From positions 1-64,000 of the forward strand of contig NZ_JAELUP010000117.1 of assembly GCF_016424485.1 (NCBI RefSeq): DNA of 64,000 nucleotides. Direction: 5' to 3'. Shown here piece by piece: positions 1 to 7,785 of this stretch (the first letter of the stretch is position 1; each line of letters opens with the position of its first letter). The stretch is from Paenibacillus roseus. GTDB taxonomy: Bacteria; Bacillota; Bacilli; Paenibacillales; Paenibacillaceae. The notes under the pieces were generated by a model, which was not told the DNA's origin, did no database searches, and saw only the letters and a program-made list of their open reading frames with translations. Both the position numbers and the translations under genes were made by a program.

Positions 1-73
1 AGTCCGCTCGACTTGCATGTATTAGGCACGCCGCCAGCGTTCGTCCTGAGCCAGGATCAAACTCTCCATAAAA
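1..73 (-). rRNA. 16S ribosomal RNA, 5' end (partial)
   Basis: The reverse complement begins with the universal 16S start (GAGTTTGATCCTGGCTCAG, then GACGAACGCTGGCGGC) and runs off the left edge, so only about the first 70 nt are present. It is read leftwards, so an rRNA operon lies outside the window. The mature 5' end is estimated from the usual distance to the GAGTTTGATC motif and could be off by a few bases. Confidence 0.97.
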
Positions 74-124
74 GTTATAGATCAGCTTGTTAGCTCATAT
101 TTCAAACGTTGACTCATTCGCTTA

Positions 125-144
125 TTGTTCAGTTTTCAAAGGGC
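125..144 (-). promoter_or_regulatory. rRNA leader antitermination element (boxA-like)
   Basis: On the minus strand this reads GCCCTTTGAAAACTGAACAA, the conserved Bacillales pre-16S leader sequence associated with boxA antitermination and leader processing. It lies about 50 nt upstream of the mature 16S end and downstream of the promoter. Confidence 0.7.
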
Positions 145-164
145 AATTTCAAGCTCAGAATTAG

Positions 165-193
165 ATTGTAACATCAATGAGAAATTAATGCAA
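165..193 (-). promoter_or_regulatory. rRNA operon promoter
   Basis: On the minus strand there is TTGCAT (188-193), a 17-bp spacer and TACAAT (165-170), a good sigma-A promoter. It is followed by an 85-nt leader with the boxA-like element and then 16S. Further promoters may lie upstream (a TTGACA occurs at 217-222 without a good -10 partner). Confidence 0.65.
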
Positions 194-461
194 GCTTTTT
201 CTTTTCTTTCTCATCTTGTCAATGAGCATCTCACTGGCAAGAACTTAACTTTACTACAAAGCCTTTATAATTGCAACATCTTTTTTCAAATTTCGACAAG
301 AATTCTTTATATTCTGGCTTGCGCCCTTGACATGCAAGGGCTAGATCCTATTACATTATTACAACAAGCGAAAACGACTCTGCTTTCCTTTAACAGATAA
401 AATCATTCCCTAATCTTGGAGTCCTGTACCGTCATACGTTCAGATACCAAGCCCCATGTGT

Positions 462-511
462 AAAAAACCAAATGCCATTCGCTCTGAAAATTTTCAGAGG
501 AATGGCATTTG
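462..511 (-). terminator. Rho-independent terminator of the WGxxGxxG gene
   Basis: A long, nearly perfect inverted repeat (arms around AATGCCATTC and CTCTGAAAA) spans 470-511. On the minus strand it is followed by GGTTTTTT. It sits just downstream of the stop at 532 and separates that gene from the rRNA operon. Confidence 0.8.
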
Positions 512-531
512 TAGATGCAACAGCAGGTTTT

Positions 532-915
532 CTAGGATGTTTCCCGGTTGCGTCCGCGCATGCCGATCAGGCCAAACAGACCCAACAGACCAAGCCAGCC
601 CCAGCTCATGTTGTTATTCGTTGTAGCTGCAGCACGGTAGCGACTTGCAGTTGTCGTTGTTCCATCAACAGACCGCAAATTGTAATTATGGTAGTTACCG
701 TCTGTGGTTACACGGTCATAACCTGTAGTACCATAGGGACGTACACCACGATCTATACGATTGGTATCATAAGTCGTGTTGTATCTGTCATAAGTAGTAG
801 TACCGTAGCTTCCAACATCTGTACCCATTCTCGTTGCCGTGTTGGCGAAAGCCGGTACTGACAGAATCAACATCAGTGAAGCAATTAGCATAAAGCAGGC
901 TGCAAGACGTTTCAT
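532..915 (-). CDS. WGxxGxxG-anchored exported protein
   Basis: Small exported protein of about 127 aa. It starts MKRLAACFMLIASLMLILS with a signal peptide ending near AFA, followed by a low-complexity Tyr/Thr/Gly/Arg-rich stretch (repeated YGTTxYDR). It ends in WGWLGLLGLFGLIGMRGR, the WGxxGxxG motif family that acts as a C-terminal membrane anchor in Bacillales, with basic residues at the very end. The ATG at 915 is preferred because GAAGGG lies 11-13 nt upstream and the signal peptide begins there; longer in-frame starts to 1029 add a non-signal-like N-terminus. The function is unknown. The tyrosine-rich repeats suggest a surface or envelope role, which is inference. Confidence 0.8.
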   Translation of the reverse strand: MKRLAACFMLIASLMLILSVPAFANTATRMGTDVGSYGTTTYDRYNTTYDTNRIDRGVRPYGTTGYDRVTTDGNYHNYNLRSVDGTTTTASRYRAAATTNNNMSWGWLGLLGLFGLIGMRGRNRETS

Positions 916-1049
916 GCTGTGCGTCATTCCCTTCAAGTTTTTAGAACCTGGAAGCTCGCTTCTGGCTCGTACTTGTTTTTCCCGCACGCACGAAACATAA
1001 TACATGGGTAAAGATAGCTGTATTCCCATGCTCAGCCGTTACAGCCATG

Positions 1050-2771
1050 TTACGCTTGATCCGTTATATCCAGCAGCCGCTTGACCCGGATTTCCAGCTC
1101 TACAATGGAAAATGGTTTTGCCATATATTCCTCTGCTCCCAGCAGCAATCCTTGTTGCATATCCTCTTCCTTCTTCCTGGCCGTCAACATAATAACCTTC
1201 GCCTGATGGCCAGCCAGGCTCTTGTCGCGACGCAGCTCATGCAGCAGCGTCAGCCCGTCCATCCGAGGCATCATGCCATCCAGAATGCACAGGTCTACCT
1301 CTTCGGTTCGAAGTTTATCAAGCGCATCCCGACCGTCCACAGCCTGAATGATTTCAATTGGCAGATGGTTCAATGTATTTACAATAAAGGAGCGGATAAT
1401 TTCGTCATCATCGGCAACAAGGAGCTTTTTAAGCTTGCGTTGTTCTTCCTTCAAAGGAAGCTGCTTTTCATCCTGGTAAATTCTCGTAATGCGGTTGCGT
1501 CCGTTGGCCTTGGAATTATACATCGCCGTATCTGCCAGCCTGATCCATTGCTCAGCCGTCAGCCCTTCACGCCATTGTGCCACTCCTGCAGAGAACGTAA
1601 TCCGGTATTCCCGGACTTCATCACGGGCAACAGCCGTTTCGCGCACAACCTGCAGCGCCTCGCCAAGCACCCGCTCTCCTTCCTCAGCCGTCGTGTTCGG
1701 CATGACGACGACGAACTCCTCTCCCCCAAACCGGGCAATCAGGTCGGTCACACGCATCCGATTCTGCAGCACATTCGCCAGCCCCTGCAACACGACATCT
1801 CCCGCAGAATGACCGAATGTGTCATTAATGGATTTAAACCGGTCAATATCAATGAATGCCATCGTAATTGGCGTCGGATAACGCTCGATCCGCTGCAATT
1901 CGCGCTGCAGCTGTTGATCCATATAACGACGATTAAAAACGCCAGTCAGAGGGTCGCGAAATGCCATCTGCTCGAAGCCTTTGTTTCTGTGCAGCAGACT
2001 GTATATTCTTGCGGCGAGCTCTTCATACTGGAAAGGTTTGGTTACATAATCATCCGCGCCCAGGAAGAAACATTGTACTTTATCCTGCAGATCACCGCGC
2101 CCTGACAGCACGATAAGTGGGAGCCATTTAAAAGTGGGGTCTTCCTTCAAAAAATCAAACAACTCATATCCTGACTGCGGATACATCATCAAGTCCAAAA
2201 TAATCAGATCGAAGTGATGCTGCCGCAACAGACGCTTGCCGCTCTCCACATCCGAGGCTTCCATCACCTCATATCCATCATATTGCAGACTCCGAAGCAG
2301 GTATGAGCGCAGTACAGGATCATCGTCAATGATTAGAAGGCGGCTTTGGGTAGCAAGAACGCCCTGGCTTCTCCGGGAGTCGGCGCCTTCCAACTCCAGC
2401 TCTTTGCGGTAAATCTCATATTCCATATGTAATTCGCTCAGGAGCTGACGGCTCGGCTGCAGCAAAGTGCGAACTTTTGTCTTATCAGTCAGAGAAGCGC
2501 TGTCCTCCTCCCACAAGTCAAGCAAACGCGCGGAAATTTCACCGATTCGGTTCAAGCCAAATACGGGTGCGCTGCCTTTCATGGTATGAGCAATTGTACG
2601 CAGCTTGACCCTGCTCCCCTCATCGCCAGTGCTGCATGTTTCAAGAAGGCACTCCAGTTCACGAATATATTTTTGAAACTCAGAGAGAAACCTTCTCCTG
2701 CCTTCTTTAATTAGTTGTTCCCCTCTCTGGCTCCCGCCAGACCGCAGGCTCTCGTTGCCCGGATGTCTCAT
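1050..2771 (-). CDS. HPt-REC-GGDEF-REC hybrid diguanylate cyclase
   Basis: Multidomain signalling protein of 573 aa; residue numbers below count from an alternative GTG at 2780. An HPt domain lies at about 25-120 with the phosphoacceptor motif AHTMKGS (His65). REC1 spans about 147-262 (DDD 152-154, Asp196, Lys248). A GGDEF domain spans about 275-435 with an intact GGEEF (352-356) and an RxxD inhibitory site (343-346). REC2 spans about 452-570 (Asp501). It should make cyclic di-GMP under phosphorelay control, with c-di-GMP feedback at the I-site. AGGTGG five bases before the ATG at 2771 favours that start. No histidine kinase is adjacent, so the phosphodonor is encoded elsewhere. All catalytic residues look intact. 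Confidence 0.9.
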   Translation of the reverse strand: MRHPGNESLRSGGSQRGEQLIKEGRRRFLSEFQKYIRELECLLETCSTGDEGSRVKLRTIAHTMKGSAPVFGLNRIGEISARLLDLWEEDSASLTDKTKVRTLLQPSRQLLSELHMEYEIYRKELELEGADSRRSQGVLATQSRLLIIDDDPVLRSYLLRSLQYDGYEVMEASDVESGKRLLRQHHFDLIILDLMMYPQSGYELFDFLKEDPTFKWLPLIVLSGRGDLQDKVQCFFLGADDYVTKPFQYEELAARIYSLLHRNKGFEQMAFRDPLTGVFNRRYMDQQLQRELQRIERYPTPITMAFIDIDRFKSINDTFGHSAGDVVLQGLANVLQNRMRVTDLIARFGGEEFVVVMPNTTAEEGERVLGEALQVVRETAVARDEVREYRITFSAGVAQWREGLTAEQWIRLADTAMYNSKANGRNRITRIYQDEKQLPLKEEQRKLKKLLVADDDEIIRSFIVNTLNHLPIEIIQAVDGRDALDKLRTEEVDLCILDGMMPRMDGLTLLHELRRDKSLAGHQAKVIMLTARKKEEDMQQGLLLGAEEYMAKPFSIVELEIRVKRLLDITDQA

Positions 2772-2826
2772 TTCTCCCACCTACCGCCTTTTTGCACTCT
2801 AGTTTTGTTCGTTGGCCAGAATGGCC

Positions 2827-3096
2827 TCACTCTTTCTCCAAGGTGCTTTTGGCAGCTTCAACAAGAGTGTCAAACAATTCATCGTTTTCTTCCAACTGTT
2901 CCTCCAAAAGCATAATCTCCTCTTCTTTCCCCATACCATCGGCAAAAAGCAATCCATACATCCAGTCATTGCCCCGCTTTTTTTGCAGCGTTATCTCATA
3001 AGCACGACTATGGCCCTCAATTGTAAATTTTACTTGTCCGGTATAACCCTCCTCTTTACTCCAGCTCATGTGCGCTTCAATGATTGTTGCGTTCAT
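2827..3096 (-). CDS. conserved hypothetical small cytoplasmic protein
   Basis: 89-aa soluble protein without signal peptide or membrane segment, starting MNATIIEAHMSWSKEEGY. The first half is predicted beta-rich (GQVKFTIEGHSRAYEITLQ) and the second half is an acidic helix (EEEIMLLEEQLEENDELFD). The ATG at 3096 is chosen because AAGGAGG lies six bases upstream; the in-frame ATG at 3111 overlaps that site. It lies 55 bp upstream of the GGDEF gene on the same strand and may be cotranscribed. I recognise no named domain. Confidence 0.7.
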   Translation of the reverse strand: MNATIIEAHMSWSKEEGYTGQVKFTIEGHSRAYEITLQKKRGNDWMYGLLFADGMGKEEEIMLLEEQLEENDELFDTLVEAAKSTLEKE

Positions 3097-3351
3097 AGGT
3101 GCCTCCTTCAAAATAATAGTTATTATAACGCTTATTCTCTATGATATGTATCATAATTTTATCATCACGAAGTTCCAGAAACCATCACTTTTTTGGCTCG
3201 GCCGGTTTACAGACTGGATTTAACCAAGTTTCTCGGCTGTACGTTGCCGCTATCGACCACAGATTTTTTCAGAACAACAAGCTACTACCCTATTATATAA
3301 CATCTTCCCGAAAGGCACTCTATTGCTGGCTCAAAAACTGAAAAATAATTC

Positions 3352-3400
3352 AAGCGTAAATGACTTTGTCGTCCTGTGATGGGCAAAAGTTTGACGTAGT
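3352..3400 (+). repeat. intergenic repeat, copy 3 (truncated, diverged)
   Basis: The stretch beginning AAGCGTAAATGACTTTGTCG, followed by TCCTGTGATGGGCAAAAGTTT, aligns with the first half of the repeat copies at 11661 and 15739. The second half with the ATATAAG hairpin is absent. Confidence 0.5.
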
Positions 3401-3471
3401 GATTCTGTTGGCATTATGTGAATTTATTTTGAATTATCACGGTACTTACTCTATCGAAATCTGTTTCCGAC

Positions 3472-3477
3472 TATAAT
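3472..3477 (+). promoter_or_regulatory. -10 box upstream of DUF3817 gene
   Basis: A perfect TATAAT lies 42 nt upstream of the ATG at 3520. No good -35 is seen at 16-18 bp spacing, so it is a candidate only. Confidence 0.3.
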
Positions 3478-3519
3478 GGATACGTCCAGATCATTATTTT
3501 TTATGGAAGGAGGTTGCAT

Positions 3520-3813
3520 ATGTTGAAAACTGCCTTGGGCCGCTTTCGGATAATTGCTCTGTATGAAGGCATCTCATACCTTGTACTGTTGATTATCGCT
3601 ATGCCGATGAAATACTGGATGGATATCCCCCAGCCTGTCACCATAGTTGGCGGCATTCATGGTTTGCTGTTTGTGCTTTATATGCTGGCATTGGCCCAGG
3701 TTGCCTATCAGAAAAAGTGGAAAATGGACGCAATAGCGTTTGCCGTCATAGCTTCTATTATCCCGTTCGCTACCTTTATTCTTGAATCGCGTCTCAAAAA
3801 ACAATCTCCTTAA
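3520..3813 (+). CDS. DUF3817 family integral membrane protein
   Basis: 97-aa membrane protein with about three hydrophobic helices: ALYEGISYLVLLIIAMPMKY, then GGIHGLLFVLYMLALAQVAY, then AIAFAVIASIIPFATFILE, ending in a basic tail. The EG(I)SxLxLL, AMPxKY and G(x)xHGxLFVxY pattern is that of the DUF3817 family, found in actinobacteria and Bacillales with no known role. GGAAGGAGG six bases before the ATG at 3520 fixes the start; the upstream TTG at 3514 is too close to that site. It is transcribed alone. Confidence 0.85.
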   Translation: MLKTALGRFRIIALYEGISYLVLLIIAMPMKYWMDIPQPVTIVGGIHGLLFVLYMLALAQVAYQKKWKMDAIAFAVIASIIPFATFILESRLKKQSP

Positions 3814-3880
3814 AAACGGCCCGCCCCGGGCTCTTTTGAAGGCTGCAATATATGTAGATTTTCGCCAGCGGGGGGAGGGG

Positions 3881-4975
3881 TTAGTCTGCCTCTTGATCTT
3901 CTTCGCCCCGCTTATTCCCGATTAATTCGATGATATCCATCAACTCCTGCGGATGCAGCAGTTCTACCGGTGACTTGCCCTTCTCGAACTCCACAGCATC
4001 CCCTTCGATAACGGCTATATAACGTCCATTATGACGGGCCAGATGAATGCTTGCCCCATAGTCCGCAAGCTGCCCCTTTACCGCCACTCCTCCAACCTTG
4101 AAGCGCAAATCCAGATCCGGCTTATGCTGGGTGAGCTGCGATGCAGCTTCAACTACAAGATCATGCGACCATTTTTCCTGAAGCTCTCGCTTGTCACTTG
4201 CGGCCCATATCTCAAGACTCTGCTCCTCCTCATGCCTCCCCTGCTCATTGTCCGGCGCAGCCTCCCACTTTTCTTCCATATACTGCTGCACCATGGAAAA
4301 CACCTGCTCATTGATAATTTCCGGCATTGGCTTTTCATAGGTAACAAACTTGAGAAAGTCTTCAAAATAACGGGCATGAGAGGCCTGATGAATCTTGAGT
4401 TCCCATTCGTCGAGCATTCCTTCCTCCGGCATATGCGGATATTGAATGGATTTGATATTGCGGGCGCTAATCGCCATCTCCACATGAGAGATCAGACTGC
4501 GTTCATCAGAAATGCGAGCGATTTTAGATTCGAAATCACATTTCATCACAAATAGCAGCGGTTGGTCAAAGTAAGGGTAAACTTGAACATCCGCGACAAT
4601 AAAGGCGCCTCCGCGAACTGCGCTAGTTTCCATATAGATACGCAGCATTTCGTCGGCCAGCCCAAGAAACTCCTCTTTGTCCTGCGCCTCTCTAAGCCGC
4701 TGCATCAAGTTGAAATTAGGATTGCTGCCAAGATCATATCCCGGCTCAACAATGAATCGTCCGATTTTCGTAGGGACCGCATCGGTACTCGGGTTTTTCT
4801 CTACCTTGCGCTTGCATATTTTTACGAACTCGCCATCCAAAAATGACTTCAGTTCACTCTCACTATAATCATCCTCATCCAGCGTCTGAAAATGTTTATA
4901 TTTTCTCCCGGACTCTGAGTCCGCGGCATCCGTCATAATAACGAAGAAAGATAAATAATTCACATTGAATTGCAT
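3881..4975 (-). CDS. DUF3900-like conserved cytoplasmic protein
   Basis: 364-aa soluble protein starting MQFNVNYLSFFVI. It resembles a family known mainly in Bacillales (DUF3900, from memory), with conserved features such as YKHFQTL, FLDGEF, PTKIGRFIVEPG and ARISDE. No membrane segments or known catalytic motif are evident. The ATG at 4975 is chosen because AAAGGAG lies ten bases upstream; the in-frame ATG at 4999 precedes that site. The C-terminal region (LDLRFKVGGVAVKGQL) may be an OB-like or nucleoid-protein-like fold, but that is conjecture. The function is unknown. Confidence 0.75.
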   Translation of the reverse strand: MQFNVNYLSFFVIMTDAADSESGRKYKHFQTLDEDDYSESELKSFLDGEFVKICKRKVEKNPSTDAVPTKIGRFIVEPGYDLGSNPNFNLMQRLREAQDKEEFLGLADEMLRIYMETSAVRGGAFIVADVQVYPYFDQPLLFVMKCDFESKIARISDERSLISHVEMAISARNIKSIQYPHMPEEGMLDEWELKIHQASHARYFEDFLKFVTYEKPMPEIINEQVFSMVQQYMEEKWEAAPDNEQGRHEEEQSLEIWAASDKRELQEKWSHDLVVEAASQLTQHKPDLDLRFKVGGVAVKGQLADYGASIHLARHNGRYIAVIEGDAVEFEKGKSPVELLHPQELMDIIELIGNKRGEEDQEAD

Positions 4976-5098
4976 CAGATTGGTGCTCCTTTTACTCAAG
5001 CTTGATGTACCGATTTATTGTACCAATCCAAACGTTTTTTGTCGCCCCTGTAAAAGGCGATCATTTTGTTTTTTTAGATTAGCTGATTTTTTATTCTT

Positions 5099-5555
5099 TC
5101 AACTGTTGTGGTTGGTATGATATGTTGTATCGACTGCTTTTGCCTGACTCTTAGCTTTACCCGCTGACTTTATTCTTAGAATCATCTCAATCAGTTCTTC
5201 ACGATTTATAAGCCGTACAGAGTTTGATTTAGCTAGTATATAGGCTTGTTCGGTATAATCAACATTTGTTATCACCCAGGCTTCAGACGCCCCATAATAG
5301 GCCACAGAAGTCTGAACCTCTTGGACTGCCTTAACTCCTACATTCTTACTATAAGTATTGCTCAAATTGTCGCCCTTCCATCTTGTCAATATCTTTAATT
5401 CCTGAGTTGCGCAGCCTCTCCATGCGCTGCTGCCAAATGATAATGGCTATGACAATAAGCAATACTAAATATGCCCCTGTCACCACTCCTGCCACTTGTA
5501 TGGATTTACTAAGATAGTACGAAAGCCATCCAACAAACAATACTGATACCTTCAA
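5099..5555 (-). pseudogene. Mrr-type restriction endonuclease-like gene, catalytic core deleted
   Basis: Two overlapping reading frames encode the two ends of one membrane-anchored Mrr-family nuclease. The upstream frame (5349-5555) has two hydrophobic helices and then SGIKDIDKMEGRQFEQYL. The downstream frame (5099-5389) resumes at TYSKNVGVKAVQEVQ and continues YYGASEAWVITN, AKSNSVRLINREELIEMIL. In intact relatives about 50 residues lie between these parts and hold the D-x-GADL and QAK catalytic signature of the PD-(D/E)XK fold. That block is missing here and the frame is shifted at the junction, near 5350-5365. No start codon with a clear ribosome site remains at the 5' end. The product cannot be an active nuclease. 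Confidence 0.75.
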
Positions 5556-5568
5556 GAAATTATCTAGT

Positions 5569-5930
5569 TCATCCTCCCGTTGCTTCCTTTTGCTCCTGCG
5601 GCACGAGCCATTCTAACGAAGCTTCCCTGGAGGAATCGGGTTGCATAATCTTCTGTCGTCTGGAGAAACTGGGCAAATACAGCAGGCACAACAAGACAAA
5701 GGGGGAACCGTCTGTCAGAATGACAATGCGTCCCTCCAGCATATTGGCAACAGCCTTAACCGGCTTCCCTGTGCTCATCACCTGGGGAAAAGGGGAATAA
5801 TTCTGCCCATAATAAGCCCGACTCTATCCAACAGTTTCGAAATAGAATCCGGGCAAGGCTCGTCGGCAAACTGGGAAAGCAGCTCTTCTGGCGTAAGATC
5901 CAACTTGCTCTGCAACTCCTCGTTTGGCAT
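5569..5930 (-). pseudogene. GerA-type spore germination protein remnant
   Basis: Reading across a +1 shift near 5780 gives PFPQVMSTGKPVKAVANMLEGRIVILTDGSPFVL, quoted here in pieces: PFPQVMSTGKP then MLEGRIVILTDGSPFVL. These match the conserved PFPQ-x-x-x-TERP and LLEGRVxIxxDGSPF block of GerA/SpoVAF-type germinant receptor A subunits. Only about 40 recognisable residues remain; the following sequence loses similarity and stops at 5569. Upstream, an ATG at 5930 with AAAGGAG opens a 49-residue frame (MPNEELQSKLDLTPEELL...) that runs into the shift and is not recognisably GerA. This is a decayed gene fragment, abutting the nuclease pseudogene. Confidence 0.5.
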
Positions 5931-6089
5931 GAGACCTTCTCTCCTTTATGTGATGTTACGAAGTAGTGTCTCATAAATATTTCTTTTTATATATTTTTAC
6001 ATTTTATGTAAAATAATAGTATTCATTTATTCTTTCCTATCCATCTATACAACAAAAAGTTCCTCCGCTCTGCAAACGAATGCAGACTC

Positions 6090-6098
6090 TGGTATACT
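6090..6098 (+). promoter_or_regulatory. extended -10 promoter upstream of the RNA helicase gene
   Basis: TGGTATACT matches an extended -10 element (TGnTATAAT); no strong -35 is evident. It would give a leader of about 115-120 nt before the ATG at 6222, as is common for cold-regulated DEAD-box helicase genes. Confidence 0.35.
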
Positions 6099-6221
6099 AA
6101 GAATACATTTCAAACGAAAACAGCCATTAACGCGCGCCATCCATGCCGATAAAGCGCAAGGCTTCCTGTATAGAAGGCGATTGATATGAATACATAACTT
6201 AAAGAAATGAGGCCATGCATA

Positions 6222-7772
6222 ATGTCATCTACTTTTCAATCCTTGGGGATTCGCCCTTCCCTGGCAGCTATTCTGAGATCCGGCGGTATCGTGAAGCCGA
6301 CTCCGGTGCAGGAGCAGACAATCCCGGTAGTACTTCGCGGTAAGGACGTCATCGCTCAGGCTCAAACCGGTACAGGCAAGACACTTGCCTTCGCACTCCC
6401 GATGCTGGAGAAAATACAGCCCGCGAACCTGAATGTGCAGGGATTGATCATTACCCCGACCCGTGAGCTTGCCATTCAGATTACAAAGGAAATCAGCAAG
6501 TTGGCCGATTCGCTCGGATACAATGTGCTGGCCGCATACGGCGGGCAGGATGTGGAGGCACAAATTCGCAAAACCCAAGGTGCCGTGCAAATTGTGGTCG
6601 GTACGCCAGGGCGGCTGCTGGATCATCTGCGCCGCGGCACGCTGCAATTTTGGAAACTGAACATGCTTGTGCTGGATGAAGCGGATCAGATGCTCCATAT
6701 GGGCTTTCTCAATGAAGTCGAGGAAATCCTGTCGCAAACATCAAAAAACAAGCAGACACTGCTATTCTCGGCGACAATGCCGGATTCTGTGCGCAGGCTT
6801 GCTTCTTCCTATATGCTGGAGTCCGAGGATATCCGCATCCGCAGCGAGCGGGTTACGCTGGATTCGATCAAACAGATTGTCGTCGATACGACAGATCGGG
6901 GCAAGCTTGGCACGCTAGTAGGTCTAATCAACAGACAGCGACCCTATCTGGCGGTAGTATTTTGTCGGACTAAAATACGGGCAAAGAAGCTGACCGCATC
7001 TTTGCAAGAGGAAGGGATTGAGGTTGATGAGCTGCACGGCGATCTGACGCAAGCCAAGCGCGAGCAAGTCATGCGCCGGTTCCGCAGTGCCAAGCTGCAA
7101 GTGCTGGTAGCAACGGACGTTGCCGCTCGCGGACTGGACGTAGAAGGCGTCACCCATGTCATCAACTACGATATCCCTCAGGATGCGGAAACTTACATCC
7201 ACCGGATCGGACGTACAGGACGCGCCGGCCAGAGCGGCACGGCGGTCACCTTCGCCTCGCCGCGAGACCGGATGAATCTGCTCGCAATCGAGCGCGGTAT
7301 CCATGCGACGCTTGAACGGCAGCCAATGTCGGCTTACGTGGAGAATACTGAGACGGCGGCGGAATTCGATGAAACTCCATCCCGCAACGGGCGCGGAAGA
7401 GGTGCCGGATTGTCTGCTGGTGAGCGGGGGGCTGGACGCTCCGATGGACGTTCACAGGGACGCTCCGGAGGACGGGGCGGGCGTTCTGAGCAGCGTAGCT
7501 CTCGTTCGGACGGGCGCATCGGCAGCCGGAACGCGTCAGATTCTGCGGGAGGAAGAAGTACAGGCGGCAGGAACGGGCGCGGCGGAACGGGCAAGCGCCA
7601 AGAAGGCCTTCAGCAAGCTGAGGCCCGGGGCAATAATCAAGGCGGCAGCAGACAAGATCAGCGTGGCCGTACCGGTACAAGTCAAGGCAGTGGACGCGGC
7701 GGACAAGCTTCTTCGCGTCCCGGCGGCAGGGGACAGACAGGGGGACGCTCTGGCGGGCGCCGCGGCAGATAG
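6222..7772 (+). CDS. DEAD-box ATP-dependent RNA helicase with RGG-rich tail
   Basis: 516-aa RNA helicase of the CshA/CshB/DeaD type, acting in mRNA turnover and ribosome assembly, especially in the cold. Motifs in order: Q motif (TPVQEQTIP), motif I AQTGTGKT (about 47-54), PTREL, TPGRLLDH, DEAD (152-155), SAT (183-185), then RecA-like domain 2 with VATDVAARGLDV and HRIGRTGRAG. Residues 385-516 form a Gly/Arg/Ser-rich disordered tail (RGRGAG, GGRGGRSEQR, many RGG-like steps) that likely binds RNA. The ATG at 6222 gives the family N-terminus (MSSTFQSLGIRPSL) and has GAGG upstream; an ATG at 6207 is less likely. It is convergent with hrpB with only 13 bp between stops. Assignment to cshA or cshB cannot be made from the sequence alone. 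Confidence 0.93.
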   Translation: MSSTFQSLGIRPSLAAILRSGGIVKPTPVQEQTIPVVLRGKDVIAQAQTGTGKTLAFALPMLEKIQPANLNVQGLIITPTRELAIQITKEISKLADSLGYNVLAAYGGQDVEAQIRKTQGAVQIVVGTPGRLLDHLRRGTLQFWKLNMLVLDEADQMLHMGFLNEVEEILSQTSKNKQTLLFSATMPDSVRRLASSYMLESEDIRIRSERVTLDSIKQIVVDTTDRGKLGTLVGLINRQRPYLAVVFCRTKIRAKKLTASLQEEGIEVDELHGDLTQAKREQVMRRFRSAKLQVLVATDVAARGLDVEGVTHVINYDIPQDAETYIHRIGRTGRAGQSGTAVTFASPRDRMNLLAIERGIHATLERQPMSAYVENTETAAEFDETPSRNGRGRGAGLSAGERGAGRSDGRSQGRSGGRGGRSEQRSSRSDGRIGSRNASDSAGGRSTGGRNGRGGTGKRQEGLQQAEARGNNQGGSRQDQRGRTGTSQGSGRGGQASSRPGGRGQTGGRSGGRRGR

Positions 7773-7785
7773 CCGCCATCCCCCG

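Larger units (their letters stand above)
3097..3519. other. intergenic region with degenerate repeat and promoter
   Basis: No credible gene is seen between the divergent genes at 3096 and 3520. It contains a degenerate third copy of the AAGCGTAAACGGCTTTGCCG repeat (about 3352-3400) and a TATAAT box at 3472-3477 preceding the gene at 3520. Confidence 0.5.

Noticed and set aside
217..222. TTGACA on the minus strand as a second rRNA promoter
   Set aside because: No acceptable -10 hexamer at 16-18 bp; the pair at 165-193 is clearly better.
472..861. Plus-strand open frame at the left end
   Set aside because: It is the antisense of the WGxxGxxG gene and its terminator hairpin, with a cysteine/isoleucine-rich composition typical of a shadow frame.
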